DNA of 57,615 nt. It comes from Bacteroides sp. GTDB lineage: Bacteria; Bacteroidota; Bacteroidia; Bacteroidales; Muribaculaceae. Positions 1-7,019 of the stretch are shown one piece after another (position 1 is the first letter of the stretch; every line of letters begins with the position of its first letter). Position numbers and translations under genes: made by a program. The notes below the pieces were generated by a model, which was given only the letters and a program-made list of their open reading frames with translations, searched no databases and was not told where the DNA came from. The DNA is taken from contig JAAVDB010000022.1 of NCBI GenBank assembly GCA_014802015.1, positions 1 through 57,615 of the forward strand, read 5' to 3'.

Positions 1-43
1 TGCTGAGGCGGTCAAGCGTTATGCAGCTGTGTTCGCGCAGTGA
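1..43 (+). CDS. C-terminal end of a truncated gene
   Basis: A reading frame open from the window edge ends at a TGA at 41-43 and would encode the last 13 residues of a protein (ending AVFAQ). The codons fit the GC-rich usage of neighbouring genes. There is too little sequence to name a product, and the frame could be chance. It would converge on the toxin gene that ends at 220. Confidence 0.35.
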   Translation, partial: AEAVKRYAAVFAQ

Positions 44-44
44 G

Positions 45-201
45 GGAGCGATGGAGTCCCATCGTGACCGAAACAAGCGGACGCAGATGCGTGACGATTG
101 GCCGAGGCGATGGTAATTTATACCACGGATATTACCTTACAGGCGCATATCTCCGGTGCTTTTTGTGCTGTCACTCGGTCACGATGAAGCCCCATCGCTC
201 C
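45..201. repeat. Inverted repeat, 27-bp arms
   Basis: Arms 45-71 and 175-201 are inverted copies: a 10-bp block and a 12-bp block match exactly, separated by about five divergent bases. Each arm also folds on itself through CGATG/CATCG, so each arm is a small hairpin. The layout resembles a pair of inverted REP-like units lying between the upstream gene end and the toxin gene. The inner part also contains a GGTAAT/ATTACC dyad (112-117 with 131-136). Confidence 0.55.
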
Positions 202-240
202 TTCGTTCCATCACAAAAATCACTCGGAGATATGCGACCT
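141..240. repeat. Long imperfect palindrome overlapping toxin 3' end
   Basis: Bases 141-167 and 212-240 are inverted copies over about 27 bp, with bulges and a couple of mismatches; the innermost 8 bp (TTTTTGTG / CACAAAAA) are exact. The right arm runs over the stop codon (220-222) and last codons of the minus-strand toxin gene. It may end transcription of the toxin-antitoxin operon, or be a small palindromic element that landed there. No clear U-tract follows on either strand. Confidence 0.5.
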
Positions 241-594
241 CAGCGTTAACAAATATTGGGGAACGGGGTCTAAATCCATTTCAGCCACCAGCTCTCTTAT
301 CACCTTCATCTCTACACTGTCATGATCGGATTTGTCGTACGCATATATCAGATAGAGATTGCCGTTGCTCTCGACCATATCGAACGTGATAACCCTGCAT
401 CCGCCTGACTTACCCTTTCCTTTCGAGGAAATCGACATTCTCACCTTTCGGAAACCACCTCCAAGATCAACCCCCATCTCAGGATTATCCGACAGTTCTT
501 TTATGAACTTTTGATAATCCTGATTAAAACTACGGTATCTCTTGGCAATTACTTTCGCACTTTTTATAAAAGTGCGTGTTGCAACAATATTCAT
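220..594 (-). CDS. RelE/HigB-type toxin (TA module 1)
   Basis: A 124-residue protein of the RelE/ParE toxin superfamily, whose members usually cut mRNA on the ribosome. The recognisable core is a basic block, RKVRMSISSKGKGKSGG, followed by the strand CRVITF, as in the RelE-like family that includes HigB proteins. Its start codon shares one base with the antitoxin stop (TGATG at 596-592), so translation is coupled and the antitoxin is made first. Compared with the paralogous toxin at 4279-4614 it carries about 17 extra C-terminal residues, encoded partly by the palindrome at 141-240; that tail may have been gained by loss of an earlier stop. Functional activity is inferred. Confidence 0.85.
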   Translation of the reverse strand: MNIVATRTFIKSAKVIAKRYRSFNQDYQKFIKELSDNPEMGVDLGGGFRKVRMSISSKGKGKSGGCRVITFDMVESNGNLYLIYAYDKSDHDSVEMKVIRELVAEMDLDPVPQYLLTLRSHISE

Positions 595-824
595 CAGAAT
601 ACCAAATCTTTAGCTAACGGCAGCTCTATATCTCCATTTATATGGGACTTAGCCTCGGCATACGCGGCACGTATGTCTCTTGCCACGATTTCGTCCTCAT
701 CCGCTATCGGAGTGATCTTAAAATTTCCATATCGTGAAATCAACAATACCGACTCTCCGGCCCTTGCGGCCGTGAGAAACTTGCCCTGATTGCTTCTAAA
801 CTCTCTTGCTGTTACTATTTCCAT
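594..824 (-). CDS. Phd/YefM-type antitoxin (TA module 1)
   Basis: A 76-residue protein starting MEIVTAREFRSNQ, the N-terminal pattern of Phd/YefM-family antitoxins, which bind DNA through the N-terminal half and neutralise the toxin with the C-terminal tail. It precedes its toxin gene with a one-base stop/start overlap. The family represses its own promoter, so autoregulation is expected; a -7 box lies at 849-856. It is clearly paralogous to the antitoxin at 4056-4289: both share the ME-I-x-A-R-x-F-R-x-NQ start, GES-x-LL and FKITP. Confidence 0.85.
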   Translation of the reverse strand: MEIVTAREFRSNQGKFLTAARAGESVLLISRYGNFKITPIADEDEIVARDIRAAYAEAKSHINGDIELPLAKDLVF

Positions 825-848
825 AATTATATCTTATTACTCATTGTA

Positions 849-856
849 CAAAGATA
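849..856 (-). promoter_or_regulatory. -7 box of TA module 1 promoter
   Basis: Read on the minus strand this is TATCTTTG, a match to the Bacteroidales -7 consensus TAnnTTTG. It lies 24 bp upstream of the antitoxin start. No convincing -33 element was found. GCATCC occurs twice just upstream (864-869 and 876-881) and could be part of an operator. Confidence 0.5.
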
Positions 857-969
857 ACAAACTGCATCCATAATGGCATCCAATTTGATCGTTTTTAACA
901 TTACATCTCCACCCCTCGTTAAAGTCTGTTAAATTAGGGGGGGTAGAACCTTTTAGTCCCCAAATAATG

Positions 970-977
970 TATATTTG
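970..977 (+). promoter_or_regulatory. -7 box for the outer-membrane barrel gene
   Basis: TATATTTG matches TAnnTTTG and lies 42 bp before the ATG at 1020, giving a predicted leader of about 35 nt. The -33 region is not clear. Confidence 0.5.
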
Positions 978-1019
978 TAGTCAAAACAATGATTTATATA
1001 TCAATCCCTCACGTTAACC

Positions 1020-3971
1020 ATGAAAAACTCTATCATTTTCCTAATTATCCTGCTGTCGGCCTTACTCCCGGGTGAGGTTACAGGACAGCGTAAGGCCGAC
1101 AGGACCGACAGAATACTGGGCATAATCGGCACGGTCAAGGATAAAGTCACCGGACGACAGCTGACCGACGCGAGGGTAATACTATTCAACCATAAAGGGG
1201 AACCTGTCGACACAATATCGTGCCGGCACATTTTTACGACCAAGGACAACGAGAAAGGTGAGTTCTCGGAATTTTACGTCGCCGTGCCACGCTCGGAAGG
1301 GACGATCACTCTGGACGTGGAGTGCGATGGCTACAACACATATACCGTGGTCAAGGATCTGTCCGCAGTGCATCCACGCGAGACGTACATATCTCTGCCT
1401 CCCATAATGCTCGAACGCGCTCCGCGCAAGCTCAAGGAGGTGACGGTAACAGCCTCGAAAGTAAAGTTTTATAACCGGGGTGACACGATCGTGTATAACG
1501 CCGATGCCTTCCAGCTGGCCGAGGGTTCGATGCTCGACGAACTCATCACGCAGCTCCCCGGTGTGGAGATCAAGGATGGTGGCGCGATATACGTCAACGG
1601 CGAGTATGTGGAGAGTCTGCTGCTCAACGGCCGTGACTTCTTCAACGGCCGCAACGAACTGATGCTCGAAAACATAGGCGCATACACGGTGAAGAATATC
1701 GAGGTGTATCGCGGACAGACCAAGGAGGAGAAATGGCGCAACGATTCCACCGAGCTACGCCACCTCACCATGGATGTGAAGCTCAAGAAGGAGTACACGA
1801 TGGGCTACATGGCCAATCTGCAGGCCGGTGCGGGCACGGATTCACGCTATCTCGGGCGAATGTTCACCCAGTGGTTTTCGCCGACACTTATCCTCCAGCT
1901 GATCGGATCCATCAACAATGTCAGCGACTCACGCAAACCCGGCAAAAACGATTCGTGGACACCGGAATCAATGCCCAAAGGCACGATGCGCCGCAAGACG
2001 TTAGGTCTGAACTATGACTATCAGAACAAGAGCGAGACTCTCATGTTCAACGGTTACGTCACTTACGAGGAGGATCGGACATATACGGGATCGTCAAATT
2101 ACCGCACCAACTTCCTGACCGGCGGAGACACGTATGAATACAGTTTCGCCGACGCACGTACACGTAATCTCAAGTTTGACTCGCGTCAGTACCTGAGACA
2201 TTTCTCGCAGAAATGGATGTCATTCGGCATGCTCTCGGCCCGCTGGAGCCGCCGCAATACGAGCAGTGACCAAGCCGGGGCCTCATTCCGCGAAGAGCAG
2301 GAGGACATGACGCGTCAGACCATCGAGGCCCTCTACAGCGACGGATCGCCCGAACGGCTCGATGCCGTCATCAACCGATCGCTGTCACGCACCGATGGCG
2401 TGCGCACATCGGCTGAAGTACAAGGCTTTGCCGGACTTGAGCGTAAGCTTACGCAACCCGGCGCACGCCTGTATGACGAACTCGGATTCAAATACCGTAC
2501 CGACAGCGACCGAAGCTGGAAGGACTATCTGGTGGATTACGGCGCCGATCAGTCATCTTCAACCCGACGGCGCAATTTCACCAAGGTGCGCCCCAACCAC
2601 ACGCTGACCCTCATCAATAACCTCACCTACAACCTGCGACTGGGGCGCAAGTTCAGACTGGAGCTCAATTATGAATACCGATTCGTTGACACGCGCAAGA
2701 ACTCATCGATGTATGCCCTTGACCGGCTGGCCGATATGGGTGTTTACGGCGTGCTCCCCGAGAGTTGGGCCGAAGCGTTCGACCCATCCAACAGTTTCAT
2801 GTCGCACACGCTTGAGAACAAGAATACCTTATCGCCCAAATTAAGCTCATTCATGGAGCATGAAAATTGGGGATTATATATCAATATCTCGCCCGAATTA
2901 GGTATTCATCACCGGCATCTCAACTACTGGAGCGATTCACGTGACTACCGCATAAGCCGTAATTCGGCCATCGTAAATCTCAAGAGCGGACGCACCAGTA
3001 TCGGCATCCCCTGGGGACCGCAGGATCGTAAAAAGTCTCTGTATAACAATTCACTTAACTTCATCGAATATACCATTGGGGTCGAATCCATGTTACCCGA
3101 TCTCCTGCACATGGTCGATGTCATCAACGATGCCAATCCTCTCTACATCGACCTCGGCAATCCTGATCTGAAGACGGCTTATGTGACCAATCAGAGCCTG
3201 TCATGGAAATGGTGTCCCGCCCGACTGTATGCCAACAACACCCTGGCACTCAGATATGCGACCACAGCCAACGCACTGGTGCGCGGATACACCTACGACA
3301 CGTCGACCGGCGTGCGCACCAACCGCACTTACAACGTGGACGGCAACAACTCGCTGTCGGCAAGCAACCATTTCAACCGACAGTTCGGTAGCACACAGCA
3401 GTTTACCGTCTCATCAATCACGCAGGCTTCCACACATCGCAGCGCCGACATGATCGGAGTGGATCAGGAGACACCAACGCGCTCGACGGTGCGTAACAGG
3501 ACGTTATCGCAGGAACTGAACCTGTCATGGCAGATCGGTAAGCAATCACTGTCGGCCCGAGGCAGCATCAGCAACCAGCATACGACCTCGACACGTACAG
3601 ACTTCCGCACCATCAACGCCAACCACTTCAAATATGGTCTCGCAGGACAGTTCCGGCTCCCCGGCGGTGTGGGCATCTCGACCAACTTCACCGTCTACGG
3701 GCGACGCGGATATGGCGTGAGCCAGCTCGACACCACTGACAAGATATGGGATATGCGTGTATCCTACACCCTCGGCAAGGGGCGCTGGGTCATCATGGCC
3801 GATGCCTTCGACCTGCTGCACCAGCTGTCAAACGTGAACTATGCCGTCACTGCCACAGGCCGCTCGGTGGTCTACACCAACACCATCCCCCGCTACATGA
3901 TGCTGTCGGTACAGTACCGCTTCAACCACAACCCCAAGAAAATAAGTGACACCCACATCAGAAGGAGGTAA
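1020..3971 (+). CDS. Outer-membrane beta-barrel protein, TonB-receptor-like
   Basis: A 983-residue exported protein. Residues 1-22 form a signal peptide (a hydrophobic run ending near VTGQ). Residues of about 35-130 look like a carboxypeptidase-regulatory-like beta-sandwich (GTVKDKVTGRQLTDARV), followed by a plug-like region beginning LKEVTVTASKVKFYNRGDT (about 138-235) with LPGVEIKDGG. The rest is aromatic-rich barrel sequence, with a YRF strand near the C-terminus followed by a short basic tail. No SusD partner gene is adjacent, so glycan import cannot be claimed; the substrate is unknown. It could instead be an outer-membrane biogenesis protein of the same fold. It lies between two paralogous toxin-antitoxin modules. 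Confidence 0.85.
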   Translation: MKNSIIFLIILLSALLPGEVTGQRKADRTDRILGIIGTVKDKVTGRQLTDARVILFNHKGEPVDTISCRHIFTTKDNEKGEFSEFYVAVPRSEGTITLDVECDGYNTYTVVKDLSAVHPRETYISLPPIMLERAPRKLKEVTVTASKVKFYNRGDTIVYNADAFQLAEGSMLDELITQLPGVEIKDGGAIYVNGEYVESLLLNGRDFFNGRNELMLENIGAYTVKNIEVYRGQTKEEKWRNDSTELRHLTMDVKLKKEYTMGYMANLQAGAGTDSRYLGRMFTQWFSPTLILQLIGSINNVSDSRKPGKNDSWTPESMPKGTMRRKTLGLNYDYQNKSETLMFNGYVTYEEDRTYTGSSNYRTNFLTGGDTYEYSFADARTRNLKFDSRQYLRHFSQKWMSFGMLSARWSRRNTSSDQAGASFREEQEDMTRQTIEALYSDGSPERLDAVINRSLSRTDGVRTSAEVQGFAGLERKLTQPGARLYDELGFKYRTDSDRSWKDYLVDYGADQSSSTRRRNFTKVRPNHTLTLINNLTYNLRLGRKFRLELNYEYRFVDTRKNSSMYALDRLADMGVYGVLPESWAEAFDPSNSFMSHTLENKNTLSPKLSSFMEHENWGLYINISPELGIHHRHLNYWSDSRDYRISRNSAIVNLKSGRTSIGIPWGPQDRKKSLYNNSLNFIEYTIGVESMLPDLLHMVDVINDANPLYIDLGNPDLKTAYVTNQSLSWKWCPARLYANNTLALRYATTANALVRGYTYDTSTGVRTNRTYNVDGNNSLSASNHFNRQFGSTQQFTVSSITQASTHRSADMIGVDQETPTRSTVRNRTLSQELNLSWQIGKQSLSARGSISNQHTTSTRTDFRTINANHFKYGLAGQFRLPGGVGISTNFTVYGRRGYGVSQLDTTDKIWDMRVSYTLGKGRWVIMADAFDLLHQLSNVNYAVTATGRSVVYTNTIPRYMMLSVQYRFNHNPKKISDTHIRRR

Positions 3972-4001
3972 GGGAGGGAATGTTAAATATACCCAAAAAG
4001 T

Positions 4002-4016
4002 ATACCAAATTGGTAT
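4002..4016. promoter_or_regulatory. Perfect palindrome, likely TA operator
   Basis: ATACCAA-A-TTGGTAT, with 7-bp arms around one central base, lies 8 bp upstream of the -7 box of TA module 2. Antitoxins of the Phd/YefM type bind such short palindromes to repress their own operon. The role is inferred from position and symmetry. Confidence 0.55.
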
Positions 4017-4024
4017 CCGATTGT

Positions 4025-4032
4025 TATATTTG
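4025..4032 (+). promoter_or_regulatory. -7 box of TA module 2 promoter
   Basis: TATATTTG matches TAnnTTTG, 23 bp before the antitoxin ATG at 4056. The palindrome at 4002-4016 occupies the space between the -7 box and where the -33 element would lie. Confidence 0.5.
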
Positions 4033-4055
4033 CAGATATTAAAATATAATCTATC

Positions 4056-4289
4056 ATGGAAATCATAAGCGCACGAGATTTCAGGGCTAATCAGACTGTG
4101 ATTCTTAACAAAGTTCTTGAAGGAGAGTCAATACTTCTTTCTTCACGTGTCGGCATGTTCAAGATAACACCTGTCACCAAGGAAGATACTCTCACTACAC
4201 GTATATGCAAAGGATTGAAGCAAGCCAAAATGATTGAAGAGGGGAAACTCCCCCGCAGGACTATTCAGGACATGCTCGATGAACTTTGA
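4056..4289 (+). CDS. Phd/YefM-type antitoxin (TA module 2)
   Basis: A 77-residue protein starting MEIISARDFRANQ, a Phd/YefM-family DNA-binding N-terminus, followed by GESILL and FKITP shared with the antitoxin at 594-824. The C-terminal half is charged and divergent, as expected if it determines partner specificity. It overlaps the toxin gene by 11 bp (4279-4289), which couples translation. The palindrome at 4002-4016 is the likely operator. Confidence 0.85.
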   Translation: MEIISARDFRANQTVILNKVLEGESILLSSRVGMFKITPVTKEDTLTTRICKGLKQAKMIEEGKLPRRTIQDMLDEL

Positions 4290-4614
4290 TATTATACCTA
4301 CACCTGTTTTTGAAAAGGCATTCAAGATCCTTGCCAAGAAACATCGGTCATTAAAGCAGGACATACTTGAACTCACGGATTCATTACAGGATAATCCGTG
4401 GCAAGGGGTGGAATTATGTCCGGGCATACGTAAAATCCGTATGGCAATAACCTCCAAAGGGCGTGGGAAGTCGGGAGGAGCAAGGGTTATTACGTATACC
4501 GTCGTAGTACACGAAAATGAAGGCCATGTCTATCTGATAGACATATACGACAAGGCTGACTATTCCACAGTTGATGTGGCGGTAATTCAAAGAGTAGTGG
4601 ATGAGTTACTATAG
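4279..4614 (+). CDS. RelE/HigB-type toxin (TA module 2)
   Basis: A 111-residue RelE/ParE-superfamily toxin with the basic block RKIRMAITSKGRGKSGG and the strand ARVITY, closely matching the toxin at 220-594. The frame is open from an upstream ATG at 4234, but the start at 4279 (MNFDIIPTP) is preferred because it gives the usual toxin length and the typical short overlap with the antitoxin gene. The family usually acts as a ribosome-dependent mRNA endonuclease; activity here is inferred. Confidence 0.85.
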   Translation: MNFDIIPTPVFEKAFKILAKKHRSLKQDILELTDSLQDNPWQGVELCPGIRKIRMAITSKGRGKSGGARVITYTVVVHENEGHVYLIDIYDKADYSTVDVAVIQRVVDELL

Positions 4615-4631
4615 GTGGCTTTTGAGAAATT

Positions 4632-6158
4632 ATGGTACTGAATAGGATAGCCCTGTTATGCGCAGCTGTCTGTGCAGTAATTGTGAAATGTTACGGACAT
4701 GATATTTTCGTCAACGACACCACTTTCTGCGACACGACTAACGTTTCACTTTTCCAAAGCAATTGGTTTGTAATCCGTGGCGAGATGTCGCGCGCATGGA
4801 ACGGAACCGTGCGTCTTGCCGTCACAGACCCTGTCAGAAACCATTCCTATGACCTAAGCGCTACAGATGGCAAGCATTTCCAAAAGACTATCCCCATGCG
4901 CGGAGCTGTCCAGGACATTTACCTCTACGTGCCCGGCACGATGATAATACCGGTATGCGCGGGCGACACCATAGACCTGAAGCTCGGCGATGACGATTTA
5001 GAACTGTCTTCCGATAATCCTGGCGCCAACCTTGACCTCCAGCTCGCAATTGCCTTGTACCGCAAAACGCGAAAACAGGAGTATCAGATGAGTGACATTA
5101 TGGGTAAATACTTTAAGGAATCAAAGTTTTTTACCGAGACCAATAGCCGCACAGACTCATTACAGCGGGCCATGACAGAGGCAGGTAAGAATTATCAGAC
5201 TCGCCACACGACAGTAATTGACACCTTTATTGCCAACCATGGTAAGCCGAGGCTGGAGAAATTTTACAGACTCTCCGGTTTCTATCAGATGTTGGACAAA
5301 TATGTTATGATCGACCTCCCTCTGACGCAACTTGCACCGACATGGCACTTAGACTCGACACATAACAATCTGTCTTATAACGACTATTGCGACGCTCTCC
5401 TCAATATCCCGTCCTATCGGAAATTCTCTACGGAATATCTTAAAAAAGTCCTCCTGAACAGACTGGAAGTGAAACTCAGTGACATATCCAAGACCAAGGA
5501 GTCGGCATTCATGCTTAACGGCATACGCGGCTTGTCACCCACCCCGCTGTTTGCCGACCGGGCTATCCTCGACTACTGGGATGATATATACAGATACTCA
5601 GGGCCGGAGATGGCGGCACTGTTTGTCAAACAAGTTTATGACGCATGCGTCACCCCCGAGATAGCAGCGGAATATCACAAAGTCATGCACGATGTATTGC
5701 GACTCAGCAAAGGAGAACCTGCCCCGCAACTGATCCTTACCGACGGCGACGGACACAGTTACACACTTGACGATTTCAAGGGCAAATATCTTTATATCGA
5801 CTTTTGGGACTTGGGATGTAAACCATGCCTGGAGGAATTTGCAGTCATCCCGCAGCTGAAAAATCTTTTTGGTGACAAGATAGATAATGTCACGTTCGTA
5901 ACAGTCTGCATATCCCGGCTATCAAAACGTAAACTTGAAAAATTTGCACAGAGACATGGAATGTCGGAGCTTAACCTTATACTTGACAGCGCGAAATCCG
6001 ACCCCTGTTATGATGTCACCGTCCTTCCGACCTATATGTTGATTGACCCTGAAGGCCGGATAGTGCAATTCAACACCGCACGACCCTCGGAAATCATCCG
6101 AAAGTTCCGATCACACACCCCGACGGCATTTGAAAAAGCCATAAATAGTGTTTTATAG
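4632..6158 (+). CDS. Exported TlpA-like thioredoxin-fold protein
   Basis: A 508-residue protein with a signal peptide (residues about 1-22), a long N-terminal region resembling the beta-rich domains found in front of Bacteroidetes TlpA/ResA proteins, and a C-terminal thioredoxin fold (about 365-508). The redox motif is C396-K-P-C399 within FWDLGCKPC, and the cis-proline loop is VLPTY. The Trp normally just before the first Cys is replaced by Gly. Proteins of this family reduce or exchange disulfides in the periplasm. It follows the TA module by 17 bp but is not an obvious part of it. Confidence 0.8.
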   Translation: MVLNRIALLCAAVCAVIVKCYGHDIFVNDTTFCDTTNVSLFQSNWFVIRGEMSRAWNGTVRLAVTDPVRNHSYDLSATDGKHFQKTIPMRGAVQDIYLYVPGTMIIPVCAGDTIDLKLGDDDLELSSDNPGANLDLQLAIALYRKTRKQEYQMSDIMGKYFKESKFFTETNSRTDSLQRAMTEAGKNYQTRHTTVIDTFIANHGKPRLEKFYRLSGFYQMLDKYVMIDLPLTQLAPTWHLDSTHNNLSYNDYCDALLNIPSYRKFSTEYLKKVLLNRLEVKLSDISKTKESAFMLNGIRGLSPTPLFADRAILDYWDDIYRYSGPEMAALFVKQVYDACVTPEIAAEYHKVMHDVLRLSKGEPAPQLILTDGDGHSYTLDDFKGKYLYIDFWDLGCKPCLEEFAVIPQLKNLFGDKIDNVTFVTVCISRLSKRKLEKFAQRHGMSELNLILDSAKSDPCYDVTVLPTYMLIDPEGRIVQFNTARPSEIIRKFRSHTPTAFEKAINSVL

Positions 6159-6180
6159 GGGATTTTTGCTGATTTTTGTG

Positions 6181-6188
6181 TACTTTTG
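6181..6188 (+). promoter_or_regulatory. -7 box directly before dapB
   Basis: TACTTTTG matches TAnnTTTG and ends 7 bp before the dapB ATG, so the predicted transcript would have almost no leader. A TTTTTG-like motif recurs every 10 bp just upstream (6163-6188). No clean -33 TTG at 19-21 bp was found. Confidence 0.45.
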
Positions 6189-6195
6189 CAGTGTC

Positions 6196-6987
6196 ATGAA
6201 AATAGCAATCGTAGGATACGGAAAAATGGGCCGTGCCATCGAGCGTATAGCTCTGGAACGCGGCCATCAGATTGTGTCGGTGATCGATGCCGACAACACC
6301 GCCGAGTTTGACTCGGATGCATTCGCGTCGGCCGACGCGGCGATCGAGTTCACAACCCCCGCCACCGCACCCGAGAATGTGATGCGTGCCGCATCGCGCG
6401 GTGTGGCCGTAGTGTGCGGCTCGACCGGATGGTATGCCCGCATGGCCGAGGTCGAGGAGGCCGTACTCGCGGCCGGAACCGCCCTTATGGCATCGACCAA
6501 TTTCAGTATAGGAGTACACGTATTCAACAACATCTCGCGCCGTCTGGCCTCGATCATGGGCAAGCTCGAACAGTATGAGCCATCAATGACCGAGACGCAT
6601 CATATCCACAAACTCGACCACCCCTCGGGCACCGCCATCACCATCGCAGAGGGCATCATCGAGGAGTGTCCCCGCATCCACGGATGGGAGGAGACCGGCG
6701 TAGTGTGGGAGAATGCTCCCGCCGACGAGCGTGCCGCCATGGCCTCGCAGGCCGAGGAGCACCGCAGCGCTGTGGCTGACGACCGTCTGCCCATACTCAC
6801 CTATCGTGACGGCGAGGTGCCGGGCATACATGCCGTGAAGTGGGAGTCGGCTGTCGACTCCATCACCATCGAGCACTCGGCCAAGTCACGTGACGGATTT
6901 GCCCTCGGCGCCGTAATCGCCGCTGAGTGGCTGGCCCACCGCAAGGGCATCTTCACCATCGACCGGATGATGCAGGATATTTTATAA
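6196..6987 (+). CDS. dapB: 4-hydroxy-tetrahydrodipicolinate reductase
   Basis: A 263-residue enzyme that reduces hydroxy-tetrahydrodipicolinate with NAD(P)H in the cytosolic lysine/diaminopimelate pathway. The N-terminal nucleotide-binding loop is GYGKMGR (residues 8-14) and the catalytic/substrate motif is HHIHKLDHPSGTA. The open frame extends 48 bp upstream, but the start at 6196 puts MKIAIVGYG at the N-terminus as in the family and follows the -7 box. It is the first gene of a row with lepB, WbqC and a glycosyltransferase, a common Bacteroidales order. Confidence 0.95.
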   Translation: MKIAIVGYGKMGRAIERIALERGHQIVSVIDADNTAEFDSDAFASADAAIEFTTPATAPENVMRAASRGVAVVCGSTGWYARMAEVEEAVLAAGTALMASTNFSIGVHVFNNISRRLASIMGKLEQYEPSMTETHHIHKLDHPSGTAITIAEGIIEECPRIHGWEETGVVWENAPADERAAMASQAEEHRSAVADDRLPILTYRDGEVPGIHAVKWESAVDSITIEHSAKSRDGFALGAVIAAEWLAHRKGIFTIDRMMQDIL

Positions 6988-7019
6988 GACATTTCTCCAA
7001 GTAACCAAACTCTCCAAAT

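Noticed and set aside
4234-4278. Upstream ATG at 4234 as the start of the module 2 toxin
   Set aside because: It would add 15 residues lying inside the antitoxin gene; the start at 4279 gives the usual toxin length and overlap.
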